Origin: Fidelibacterota bacterium UBA6531
GTDB lineage: Bacteria > Fidelibacterota > Marinisomatia > Marinisomatales > TCS55
DNA: 48,631 nt
NCBI GenBank assembly: GCA_002436185.1
Contig: DJKX01000005.1
Location: 1-48,631, forward strand
Direction of reading: 5' to 3'
Made by a program: the position numbers and the translations under genes. The notes under the pieces were generated by a model. It was not told the origin of the DNA, ran no database searches, and saw nothing but the letters and a program-made list of their open reading frames with translations. Position 1 is the first letter of the stretch, and every line of letters starts with the position of its first letter. Positions 18,509 to 26,764 of the stretch are shown here, piece by piece.

Positions 18509-19537
18509 ATGAACTTAAGTTATACACAATATGATGTGCGCTGTACACATCCCTTTGGAATTGCACGCAGTACCCACGCAACGTATCCTGAAATATTCGT
18601 TTATTTAGAACAGGATGGTATTGTCGGCCGAGGAGAAGCATCGCCATCGGATCGTTATGGTGAATCTGCAGATTTGATCCTATCTAAACTGGCAAAAAAA
18701 ATTCAATTACCACAAGAAAAAGTATATCCGGAAGTTTTTGAAGAAACTGTTTTACCGCATTGTGATGGTATAAAAGCTATGGAAGTTGCCTTAAGTATGG
18801 CTTATCTGGATTGGTGGACGCAAAAAGAAGGTATTTCCATAAAGGATTTCTTTGGAGTCACAACCAACACAGGTCCACTGACATCCTTTACCATTGCCAT
18901 TGGAAATATGGATCTAATTGCTCAAAAAATAGAAGAAGCAGAACCGTATTATATTCTCAAAGTGAAACTGGGTTCTGAAAATGATAAAGAAATTATCAAT
19001 GCCATTCGAGCTGTAACAGATAAGGTGATTCGTGTGGATGCAAACGAAGGATGGGGCTTGGATACCGCAATTGGAATGTGCTCATGGCTGGCAGATAATA
19101 ATGTTGAATTTGTTGAACAACCTTTACCGGCTGCAAATCTGCATGAAACAGCAGAATTAAAGAAAAAGTCACCCATACCTCTATTTGCAGATGAAAACTG
19201 CCTCTATCCGGAAAATATCCCTGAAATCGCCCATGCGTTTGATGGAATCAACATTAAACTCATGAAATGTGGGAGTATGCTCAAAGCAAAACAAATGATC
19301 GATATGGCTCGTGAACGAGGTTTGCAGATCATGCTGGGCTGTATGGTGGAATCCTCAATTGGTATAACAGCTGCAGCACATCTCTCTCCGCTAATTGATT
19401 ATGCTGATCTGGATGGACATTTATTAATTGATAACGATCCTTATAGTGGTGTGCAGATTGAAGATGGAAAAGTTGTAATCCCGGATGGAAATGGGTTAGG
19501 ATTGCAATTAAATTCAACAGTTAAAGGATTAAAATAA
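18509..19537 (+). CDS. Dipeptide epimerase (L-Ala-D/L-Glu type), enolase superfamily
   Basis: 342 residues. The enolase-superfamily barrel is complete: catalytic KVK at K151/K153, metal ligands D177 (VDANEGW), E203 (EQPL) and D228 (ADENC), a second-face lysine in NIKLMKCGS (K250 or K253), and the DLDGH motif late in the barrel. The LMKCGS and GCMVESSIG elements fit the YkfB/YcjG family, which epimerises L-Ala-D-Glu released from peptidoglycan. The exact dipeptide is not fixed by sequence. With alr, murA and the DUF1343 protein elsewhere in the window it hints at cell-wall recycling. Confidence 0.88.
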   Translation: MNLSYTQYDVRCTHPFGIARSTHATYPEIFVYLEQDGIVGRGEASPSDRYGESADLILSKLAKKIQLPQEKVYPEVFEETVLPHCDGIKAMEVALSMAYLDWWTQKEGISIKDFFGVTTNTGPLTSFTIAIGNMDLIAQKIEEAEPYYILKVKLGSENDKEIINAIRAVTDKVIRVDANEGWGLDTAIGMCSWLADNNVEFVEQPLPAANLHETAELKKKSPIPLFADENCLYPENIPEIAHAFDGINIKLMKCGSMLKAKQMIDMARERGLQIMLGCMVESSIGITAAAHLSPLIDYADLDGHLLIDNDPYSGVQIEDGKVVIPDGNGLGLQLNSTVKGLK

Positions 19538-19539
19538 AA

Positions 19540-19637
19540 TGTCATTCTGATGATCGAAGTGAGGAAGAATCTCATGTGTTCATTTTAAAGTTATTTGCTT
19601 GAGATCTTTCTCCCGATAAATCGGCATCAAGATGACA
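19540..19637. repeat. Degenerate inverted repeat (intergenic palindrome-like element)
   Basis: The 98 bases between the epimerase and methylmalonyl-CoA epimerase genes begin TGTCATTCTGATGATCG and end CATCAAGATGACA. An inner pair, AAGAATCTCA and TGAGATCTTTC, also matches in reverse complement with mismatches. This has the look of the GAAGAATCTC-type palindromes scattered between genes in Bacteroidota and relatives. Here it is decayed. It could fold in RNA as a weak terminator. Only one copy is in the window. Confidence 0.55.
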
Positions 19638-19648
19638 AAATTTAAATT

Positions 19649-20056
19649 ATGAAGATTAAAGGAATAGAACATATTGGCATTGCTGTCAATTCATTGGCTG
19701 AAAATTCACCATTCTGGAAGCACGTATTAGGATTGGACCATTCCAGGACGGAAACAGTGGAATCTGAAAAAGTCACTACGGAAATTTACACTACAGGCAG
19801 AGGGAAAATAGAATTATTAGAAGCCATGGGTGAGGATTCTACCATTGCAAAGTATATTGACAAAAGGGGAGTTGGTGTTCATCATATTTGCTTTGAAGTG
19901 GATAATATCCGCGAAGCCATTTCTGAACTGCAGGAAAATAATATTTCTGTGATTTATGACGAACCAAAAGTCGGCGCTGAAGGTTATTTAGTAACCTTCA
20001 TTCATCCAAAAAGCACCGGTGGTGTGCTGGTGGAATTAGCGGAGCGACCAGTTTAA
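19649..20056 (+). CDS. mce: Methylmalonyl-CoA epimerase
   Basis: 135 residues, the family's usual size. Interconverts (R)- and (S)-methylmalonyl-CoA in propionate metabolism. The VOC fold is clear: GIEHIGIAVNSL at the start and GVHHICFEVDNI in the middle supply metal-binding histidines, and VLVELAE at the end supplies a metal-binding glutamate. Motifs PFWKHVLGL and GAEGYLVTFIHPKSTGGVL match Mce. The methylmalonyl-CoA mutase is not in the window, so the pathway is only implied. Confidence 0.92.
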   Translation: MKIKGIEHIGIAVNSLAENSPFWKHVLGLDHSRTETVESEKVTTEIYTTGRGKIELLEAMGEDSTIAKYIDKRGVGVHHICFEVDNIREAISELQENNISVIYDEPKVGAEGYLVTFIHPKSTGGVLVELAERPV

Positions 20057-20220
20057 TTTCTTTATAGTTCTTTAAATATTCCGGCAATATAATTCCAATA
20101 TGACAAAACAATGCTTCATCAATAATTTGGTGAATTGTTCGATCTTGATCTGAAAATTACAATGAAAAATTATATTCGGTCTGTGTTTTCGGAAAGTATT
20201 TATATTAATTTCATCTTCTT
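20057..20220. other. Intergenic region before polA
   Basis: 164 bases, AT-rich and without an open reading frame of note. A TATATT at 20201-20206 could serve as a -10 box, placing a start of transcription only a few bases before the polA ATG. No Shine-Dalgarno sequence precedes that ATG. Confidence 0.3.
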
Positions 20221-22941
20221 ATGTCCACCAAAAAATCTCAACGTAAACGACTTTTTCTCATAGATGGCTATGCTTTACTGTTCAGGGCGCATTATGCCAT
20301 GATCCGTAATCCGCTTATTACAACTTCCGGCCAGCATACTAGCGCACTTTTCGGTTTCATCAATATGATCTTCCGTCTTATTCGCAAGGAAAACCCCGAT
20401 TATATCGCTACAGCCTTTGATCGCAAAGAAAAGACGTTCAGACACGAGCGATATCCTGAATACAAAGCCAATCGCGATGAAATGCCTCAGGAACTTCAAG
20501 ATCAACTTAATCACCTTTGGAAACTGTTGGATGCAATGAAGTTACCTAATATCAGCAAAGCCGGATTTGAAGCGGATGATGTAATTGGAACATTAGCTAA
20601 AGAGGGAGAAGCAGAAGGATTGGATGTATATATTTTCAGCGGCGATAAAGATTTTGCGCAATTAATTACGGATCACATTTTTCTCTATTCACCCATTGTT
20701 CGATCGACAGACATAAATATAATCGATCCTGCAGGAGTGCAAGAGAAATGGGGCGTTTCTCCAGATAAATTCATTGACTATCTGGGGCTTATGGGTGATA
20801 CTTCTGATAATATTCCTGGTGTAATGGGTGTAGGTAAGAAAACAGCAGCTAAATTGATTAATGAATACGGATCATTGGAAAAATCACTGGAGAATGCTGA
20901 ACATGTTTCGAATAAACGTGTGCGGGAAGGTTTACTTAATGGTGAGGAGAATGCCCATTTAAGTAAGGAATTGGTTACTATTATAACGGATATGGATCTG
21001 GATTGTAAAATATCGGAGTTTGAACGAAAAGAATTTGATGTTGATGCATTGTCGATTCTATTTGTTGAATTGGAATTCAATGCACTAATTAAGCAATTAG
21101 AGGAATTTGGCGGGAATCCCGTTGTAGAAGAGAGTAAAGATGATAAGAATTATAATACAATTACTAACAGAGATGAGTTAAAGTCATACTTTAATATATT
21201 ATCTAAAGAAAAACTTGTTTCTTTTGACCTTGAAACAGATTCCGTTTCTCCCATGCAAACGGCTTTGGTTGGTATGAGTTTTTCAACTGCAAAAGATGAA
21301 AGCGTTTATATACCGATTCAATATGGAGAAAAGTCCAAAAACAACTTTGGAAGCGATGATCTCAAGATTGTGTTGGATCTTGCAAAGCCTATACTTGAAA
21401 ATCCCAAAATAAAGATTACGGGACAAAATATCAAGTTTGATGCACTAGTTATGAAAAATCATGGTGTAAATGTAGAGGGGATTGCATTTGATACCATGCT
21501 GGCTGCGCACCTTATTAAGCCGGAAGGCCGTTCATATAAAATGGACAATTTGAGCCTGGAATATCTTAATTATAGAATGATCCCTATTGAAGACTTAATT
21601 GGCAAAGGGAAGAACCAAATTCCTATGAGCGATGTGGATTTAGAACAAGCATCGTTTTATGCTGCGGAAGATGCGGATATTGCTTTGCAGCTTACTGAAT
21701 TATTTCAAGAAAAACTTGATGATGAAAATCTGTCAGAATTTTATAATACGGTTGAGTTGCCTTTGGTGCAGGTATTGGTTGATATGGAATATGACGGTGT
21801 GTTTGTAGATGAAAAACAACTATTAGATAAATCAGCAGAATTCGGAAAAAAACTGGATGGTTTATCAGCAGATATTCTTAAACAGGCCGGGACAGAGTTC
21901 AATATTAATTCCACTCAGCAATTGGCCAATATTTTATTCGATATTTTAGGATTACCGCAAATTAAAAAACGTTCCACTGCAGAAGATGTATTGGAAAGAC
22001 TGCGGGACGAACATCCATTGCCGGGACTCATGCTCCAATATCGGAAATTGAATAAATTGAAAAATACATATCTGGACTCTATTCCCCAACATATTCATCC
22101 GGAAACTAAACGGATTCACAGTTCATTCAGTCAGACAATAGCAGCCACGGGACGGCTTTCATCCAGCAATCCCAATTTCCAAAATATCCCCATTCGTACT
22201 GAAGAAGGAAGGGAGATCCGAAAAGCCTTTTCGACACAGGATAAAAATAGTGTCATTTTTTCTGCTGATTATTCCCAAGTGGAATTGCGCGTAATGGCTC
22301 ACTTAAGCGCTGATAAAGGTTTGCAATCTGCTTTTGCCAATGGAGAGGATATTCACGCTCGCACCGCCAGCGATATTTATGGTGTTCCCATTGAAGATGT
22401 TTTACCGGAAATGCGCCGAGTAGCCAAGATTGTGAATTTTGGTATTATGTACGGTGCAGGACCATTTCGTATGAGTCAGGAACTTGGGATTCCCAGAACT
22501 GAATCTCAAATAATTATCGATCGTTATTTCGAGCGTTTTGCTGGAATACGTGATTATATCGAATCGACTGTTAACAAAGCAGAAAATGACAAATTTGTTG
22601 AAACTATGCTAGGCCGACGTCGACCGGTGTGGAATATCAATAGCGATAATCATATGCACCGCGAAGCAGCAAAGCGGATGGCAATAAATATGCCCATTCA
22701 AGGGACGGCGGCGGAAATGATTAAATTGGCTATGATCCGCATTCACAAACGTATAAAAAGTGAAAAAATGAAATCAAAGCTGGTTTTGCAAATCCATGAT
22801 GAATTATTATTTGAAGCGTCAAAAGATGAATTGAACGATTTACAAGCAATGGTGGTAGAAGAAATGGAAGGAGCGCTCAAGCTGGATGTACCCGTTATTG
22901 TTGAATCTGGTGTCGGAGATTCGTGGTTTGAAGCGCATTAG
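20221..22941 (+). CDS. polA: DNA polymerase I
   Basis: Full-length, 906 residues, three domains. The 5' nuclease (about 1-300) has DGYALLFRAH, FEADDVIGTLA and DNIPGVMGVGKKTA. The 3'-5' proofreading exonuclease (about 310-500) keeps its metal ligands: D336/E338 in SFDLETD, the aspartate in GQNIKFDAL and YAAEDAD, so proofreading should be active (many PolA proteins have lost this). The polymerase (about 520-906) has motif A ADYSQVELR near 682, motif B RRVAKIVNFGIMYG and motif C QIHDE near 857-861. Used in Okazaki fragment maturation and excision repair. No clear ribosome-binding site. Confidence 0.97.
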   Translation: MSTKKSQRKRLFLIDGYALLFRAHYAMIRNPLITTSGQHTSALFGFINMIFRLIRKENPDYIATAFDRKEKTFRHERYPEYKANRDEMPQELQDQLNHLWKLLDAMKLPNISKAGFEADDVIGTLAKEGEAEGLDVYIFSGDKDFAQLITDHIFLYSPIVRSTDINIIDPAGVQEKWGVSPDKFIDYLGLMGDTSDNIPGVMGVGKKTAAKLINEYGSLEKSLENAEHVSNKRVREGLLNGEENAHLSKELVTIITDMDLDCKISEFERKEFDVDALSILFVELEFNALIKQLEEFGGNPVVEESKDDKNYNTITNRDELKSYFNILSKEKLVSFDLETDSVSPMQTALVGMSFSTAKDESVYIPIQYGEKSKNNFGSDDLKIVLDLAKPILENPKIKITGQNIKFDALVMKNHGVNVEGIAFDTMLAAHLIKPEGRSYKMDNLSLEYLNYRMIPIEDLIGKGKNQIPMSDVDLEQASFYAAEDADIALQLTELFQEKLDDENLSEFYNTVELPLVQVLVDMEYDGVFVDEKQLLDKSAEFGKKLDGLSADILKQAGTEFNINSTQQLANILFDILGLPQIKKRSTAEDVLERLRDEHPLPGLMLQYRKLNKLKNTYLDSIPQHIHPETKRIHSSFSQTIAATGRLSSSNPNFQNIPIRTEEGREIRKAFSTQDKNSVIFSADYSQVELRVMAHLSADKGLQSAFANGEDIHARTASDIYGVPIEDVLPEMRRVAKIVNFGIMYGAGPFRMSQELGIPRTESQIIIDRYFERFAGIRDYIESTVNKAENDKFVETMLGRRRPVWNINSDNHMHREAAKRMAINMPIQGTAAEMIKLAMIRIHKRIKSEKMKSKLVLQIHDELLFEASKDELNDLQAMVVEEMEGALKLDVPVIVESGVGDSWFEAH

Positions 22942-23004
22942 ATGGAACATGGAAAATAGAATTAAAATTATTGTAAAAATCTCTGTGAACTCTATAGCTT
23001 AAAA

Positions 23005-23934
23005 ATGGAAGCAAGTATAACACTCAAAAAAGTCGGTAAACTAGTAGGGGGTAAGACTATCTTGGCTGGCTTGACCTTCGGCATTGAAAAGGGAACAATT
23101 GTTGCTTTGGTGGGAGATAATGATGCTGGAAAATCAACCATGCTGCGTTTGATTGCCGGATTGGAAAATCCCAATTATGGTGCTGTATTTCTACACGGAC
23201 TCGATACTGAAAAGCGTCGTATTGAAACACGTCAAACGGTGGCATTTATTCCCCATGATATCGATCTGGACCCGTGGCTTACGTTGGAGCAGAATATCCA
23301 ATTTGACGCACGATTATACGGCGAACATAAAGACAGGATTCAATCTCGTATAAATGATTATAGCCATGCTTTAGACATGGGAGATTTTCTGTATTCCATG
23401 GCGGGCCGAGTTCCCCAAGGTCTACAGAAAAAAGCGATGATAATACGAGCCCTCGCTCATGATCCGACAATTTTGATCATGGATGAACCGACTGCCTTTA
23501 TGGACGCAGAATCGAGGCGACTCACATGGGACCTTATGCGAAAGTTCCGCGGTGATAAAACGATTGTTTATTCCAGTCAATTTTTACCGGAAATCGAAGC
23601 AGCAAACGATAGAATTATGGTCATTCATAATGGTAGTGTTTTGTTGGATGGCAGCTTGGATAAATTACTGGAAAGCACGCTCGAATATCATCAATTCGCA
23701 ATTGAGTTCGAGGAATTATCAGATGAATTGTATAATTCATTGTGTGGAATATCTACTGTTGTCAATCCGACTAAAGTGGGAAATACATTTCATTTTTATG
23801 GACGATCACGAAAGGTATTTTTTGAAGTACTGAATGCTAGTACCGGTGTTTTAATGAAAGACCTGTCTATAGAAAAATTATCACTGCAGGATCTTTTGGA
23901 TTCAGCATTTGCTCAAAAGGGCATGGACGGATGA
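23005..23934 (+). CDS. ABC transporter ATPase with non-standard catalytic loops
   Basis: 309 residues: an ABC ATPase (about 1-220) plus about 90 C-terminal residues of unknown role. Walker A is GDNDAGKST (37-45) and Walker B ILIMDEP (156-162), both usable. Other loops are unusual: the Q-loop position reads FIPHDID (His at 84 instead of Gln), the LSGGQ signature is replaced by RVPQGL (135-140), and the switch histidine is replaced by Gln192 in YSSQFLPEIE. The permease gene follows with a 4-base overlap. Nearest general type is a CcmA/export-type ATPase; substrate unknown. Weak ATPase activity or a regulatory role is possible. Confidence 0.8.
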   Translation: MEASITLKKVGKLVGGKTILAGLTFGIEKGTIVALVGDNDAGKSTMLRLIAGLENPNYGAVFLHGLDTEKRRIETRQTVAFIPHDIDLDPWLTLEQNIQFDARLYGEHKDRIQSRINDYSHALDMGDFLYSMAGRVPQGLQKKAMIIRALAHDPTILIMDEPTAFMDAESRRLTWDLMRKFRGDKTIVYSSQFLPEIEAANDRIMVIHNGSVLLDGSLDKLLESTLEYHQFAIEFEELSDELYNSLCGISTVVNPTKVGNTFHFYGRSRKVFFEVLNASTGVLMKDLSIEKLSLQDLLDSAFAQKGMDG

Positions 23935-24677
23935 GTGCTTTTATTATTCGAAGATGGTGGTTGATTCGCAATCGCCTCATATCGTCAATAGCTCTTGCGT
24001 TTATCGTTCCATTAATATTATCAATTGTAACCGTATTTGGTACAAAAAATATTATTATCAATAGTATTAATGGCCAGTCCTACGAAGTATGGGTTCTTCC
24101 GGGATTAATGATGTTTATGGCTGCTGTATTAATTACACCTTTGATTTACAGGGATTTCTTTGATCTGCGTATTCACAACAAAGCATTGATCTCCATGACG
24201 TTGGCTCCCATTAGAAAATCAACCATCATATTGGGTATTTTATTCAGTTCTCTTTTGGAAGTGATGGTTATCATTGCCATTGGATTGAGCATTTACAGTA
24301 TTCTTTTTCCACAAGCAGTCATCATAGGTCATATTGGATATATTATTTTGTATTCTATCATTTTTACTCTTCTTTATGGGAATATTATCATTCTATTATC
24401 GTTATTAACTGAACGAATCTCTGTATTTATTTCAGCGCTTTTAACTACACTGATTTCCATTATGTTTGCCTGTGGTTTATTTATTGAATTCGAATTTTTC
24501 CCATTAACAATGAGTACTATTTTTCAATATTTCCCTTTGAGCATGGTTAGTATTGCATGTCGCTCAATTCTTTTTATCCACACCTTCGACACGCACAACA
24601 CAGTAGCATCTATCATCATTACGCTATTATTAATTGTAATAAATAGTTTTCTATTGAAACGGAAAATGAAACAATGA
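23931..24677 (+). CDS. ABC-2 type/CcmB-like membrane permease
   Basis: 248 residues with about six predicted membrane helices (roughly 15-38, 55-72, 96-122, 130-160, 162-188, 222-240). The arrangement and a charged cytoplasmic stretch after helix 2 (YRDFFDLRIHNKAL) resemble ABC-2 and CcmB permeases. The start overlaps the ATPase stop by 4 bases, so the two make one transporter. Sequence gives no substrate. A cytochrome c maturation role is not supported, as no other ccm genes are present. The end overlaps the next gene by 4 bases. Confidence 0.7.
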   Translation: MSAFIIRRWWLIRNRLISSIALAFIVPLILSIVTVFGTKNIIINSINGQSYEVWVLPGLMMFMAAVLITPLIYRDFFDLRIHNKALISMTLAPIRKSTIILGILFSSLLEVMVIIAIGLSIYSILFPQAVIIGHIGYIILYSIIFTLLYGNIIILLSLLTERISVFISALLTTLISIMFACGLFIEFEFFPLTMSTIFQYFPLSMVSIACRSILFIHTFDTHNTVASIIITLLLIVINSFLLKRKMKQ

Positions 24678-25141
24678 TTGCTTATTTGAGCGGCGCCATG
24701 GAACAAGCCGCCGATGAAGGTGCCCTGTGGCGTGAAGAGATGGCAAGGTGGCTTAAAACGGAGTTGAATCACGATGTAATCGATCCTGTTGTTTCTTCTC
24801 AGTCATTGGTCGAAAAGTACCAAGCTCAAGATTATCGTGACTGGAAATTATCTGACCCCGAACGATTTATGAAATTTGTTCGCAAAGCAATTGATTTGGA
24901 TCTGGACAATGTGATAAATAAGTCTGACTATGTCATTTGTTTATGGAATCGCGATGTATTGAAAGGCGGCGGTACTCATGGAGAGGTGACTATGGCGTAT
25001 CATAAAAATATTCCTATCTATCTAATAAATCAAATTCCGATTGAAGAGTTAAGTGGTTGGATCATGTCCTGTTCAACTCAAATTTTTAACAATATTTTTG
25101 AACTAAAATCATATTTATTAGAAACATATAGTCATTTATGA
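24674..25141 (+). CDS. Nucleoside 2-deoxyribosyltransferase-like protein
   Basis: 155 residues. The start AYLSGAM and the later SDYVICLWN..KGGGTHGEVTMAYHKNIPIYLI pattern fit the deoxyribosyltransferase/N-glycosidase fold. In that family the glutamate of the GTxxE-like segment (here E104) is the nucleophile and the aspartate in the SDY segment (D85) is near the base-binding site. The protein may exchange or cleave N-glycosidic bonds in nucleosides or nucleotides; the substrate is not known. It overlaps the permease by 4 bases and precedes alr by 13 bases, so it belongs to this operon. Confidence 0.65.
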   Translation: MIAYLSGAMEQAADEGALWREEMARWLKTELNHDVIDPVVSSQSLVEKYQAQDYRDWKLSDPERFMKFVRKAIDLDLDNVINKSDYVICLWNRDVLKGGGTHGEVTMAYHKNIPIYLINQIPIEELSGWIMSCSTQIFNNIFELKSYLLETYSHL

Positions 25142-25154
25142 TGTTTGTTTACAT

Positions 25155-26261
25155 ATGGTAGGCCCCAAAGCATATATACATCTGGATCGGTTGATTCATA
25201 ATTACCGCGTAATTCAGGATCAAATTGGCGGGAGTCCAATGATGTGTGTCGTTAAAGCCAATGGTTATGGCCATGGATCAGTTGAATGTTCAAATGCTCT
25301 TTTGAAAGAGGGGTGTACATTTTTGGCAGTTTTTACATTTGACGAAGCCATGGAACTCCGCGATGCAGGTATCCAAACAGACATTATGATTTTTTCTCGT
25401 ATGCAAAAAGATTTTCTGGAAGATGCTACTGAAAATAATATTACATTAAATTTATCCGGGGTTAACGATATAGCATTGCTGGAAGAATTTGAAAAGAAAT
25501 ATGGTACATGTCCTAAATTTCATCTCAAAGTAGATACAGGGATGAATCGGCTGGGTATTCCCTTCAAAAATGCTGGTGAAGTATTACAAAAAATAAGTGC
25601 TAATCCACGACTCAATTGCACAGGAATTTATAGTCATTATGCCACAGCGGATGAGGGTGATTTATCGTATGCTGAATGGCAATTAGAGCAATTTAAACTT
25701 GTACTGTCACTGGCTGATAAAATGGGTATCCAATTTAAGTATCGCCATTTTTCCAATAGCGGCACGGTAATCAATATGCCTCATACCAGTTATGATATTG
25801 TCCGGGTTGGAATACTGTTATATGGTGCCTTTCCATCTGATGAAGTACCCACAGATATGGACATTAAACCTGTCATGGAGTTTCGTGGACCTATTGTCAG
25901 TATTCGGCGGGTCAAAGCTGGAACAAAGGTGTCCTATGGCGGTGTTTGGGAATCAGAAAAAGATACAACCATAGCAGTGGTCCAAACTGGCTTTGCTGAT
26001 GGTTTTCCTAGAGCCTGGTATGAAGGAGGGTATGTCACATTTAAGGGTAAACCTTATCCAATTGCTGGACGGATATGCATGGATCAATTTATGGTTGATT
26101 TTGGTGATGATAGAGCTGAAATAGGTGATGAAGTATTGTTGTTTGGAGAAAATGGGAAAGATTCATTACATATGGAAGAAATCGCCCAGCAAATTAATTC
26201 TACTCCCTACGTTTTGTCTACCGGCATTCATGGCCGCACAGAACGGGTTTATTTGCCTTAA
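25155..26261 (+). CDS. alr: Alanine racemase
   Basis: PLP enzyme making D-alanine for peptidoglycan. 368 residues, normal length. The PLP lysine is K34 in CVVKANGYGHG, and the second catalytic residue Y261 is in KVSYGGVW. The GRICMDQFMVD motif that closes the active site is intact. The start ATG at 25155 has only a weak ribosome-binding site. Last gene of the ABC/deoxyribosyltransferase-like operon and convergent with the minus strand small protein. Confidence 0.96.
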   Translation: MVGPKAYIHLDRLIHNYRVIQDQIGGSPMMCVVKANGYGHGSVECSNALLKEGCTFLAVFTFDEAMELRDAGIQTDIMIFSRMQKDFLEDATENNITLNLSGVNDIALLEEFEKKYGTCPKFHLKVDTGMNRLGIPFKNAGEVLQKISANPRLNCTGIYSHYATADEGDLSYAEWQLEQFKLVLSLADKMGIQFKYRHFSNSGTVINMPHTSYDIVRVGILLYGAFPSDEVPTDMDIKPVMEFRGPIVSIRRVKAGTKVSYGGVWESEKDTTIAVVQTGFADGFPRAWYEGGYVTFKGKPYPIAGRICMDQFMVDFGDDRAEIGDEVLLFGENGKDSLHMEEIAQQINSTPYVLSTGIHGRTERVYLP

Positions 26262-26319
26262 ATAGTATCGTTTTTAAATTATCTAGTCGGGAGAGTTCTT
26301 GAGTGTAACGTCGGTCCCG

Positions 26320-26388
26320 CTAATAATAACTAATGGAGGAACCGCATTTATTGCAATGGCAATGGACGACTGTAGGTTTAGTTGTCAT
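26320..26388 (-). CDS. Possible 22-residue Cys-motif peptide (very uncertain)
   Basis: Within the 166-base gap between alr and the small membrane gene, the minus strand reads MTTKPTVVHCHCNKCGSSIS and two tyrosines, then TAG. The HCHCNKCG segment looks like half of a zinc ribbon. Beyond the TAG the same frame continues open into the antisense of alr. Ribosome-binding site is poor. It may be a remnant of a broken gene or chance. The remainder of the gap shows only a short CGGGA/TCCCG inverted repeat. Confidence 0.15.
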   Translation of the reverse strand: MTTKPTVVHCHCNKCGSSISYY

Positions 26389-26427
26389 TTCGTAACGATT
26401 TCCCGCAATAACATCTACCCATAAATA

Positions 26428-26757
26428 TTATTCAGAATCCTTTTCTGGGTTTCTCACCCATGATCGCCGTTCGCTAAACACTCGTTTTTTCAAGTCAGCC
26501 CATTCATTAATAATGTATTTAAAGTGAATCCCTTCATCGGGGTCGGCATCTAATTTCATCTCAATCAACTGAATCATTTCATCCCGGGTGGAATCAATAT
26601 CACTATGGCTTTTTATTTCTTCTTTAGACCATGAATCCTTTTCGGCTTTAAAACCTTCTTTATCTAATGCTGCTTGCGAGACTTGTTCCTTTCGACCAAA
26701 GAGAAACACAAGCAGAAATAAGATTAAAACGATTACAGTTATCAATATTTCATTCAT
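26428..26757 (-). CDS. Small single-span membrane protein, unknown function
   Basis: 109 residues. One N-terminal membrane helix (about 4-21, ILITVIVLILFLLVFLF), then a charged, helical cytoplasmic-type domain with many Asp/Glu/Lys and a conserved-looking tryptophan-rich end (INEWADLKKRV, RRSWVRNPEKDSE). I do not recognise the family. It begins 7 bases after the stop of the SLC13-type carrier, so the two are probably cotranscribed, which could mean an accessory role for the carrier. Confidence 0.6.
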   Translation of the reverse strand: MNEILITVIVLILFLLVFLFGRKEQVSQAALDKEGFKAEKDSWSKEEIKSHSDIDSTRDEMIQLIEMKLDADPDEGIHFKYIINEWADLKKRVFSERRSWVRNPEKDSE

Positions 26758-26764
26758 ATAAACC

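Noticed and set aside
23483..23833. Second open frame inside the ABC ATPase gene
   Set aside because: It lies in another frame of a gene with intact Walker A and B motifs and has no family features.
24674..25141. Toxin or anti-phage effector role for the deoxyribosyltransferase-like gene
   Set aside because: No antitoxin, immunity or defence gene is next to it, and it sits in an operon with a transporter and alr.
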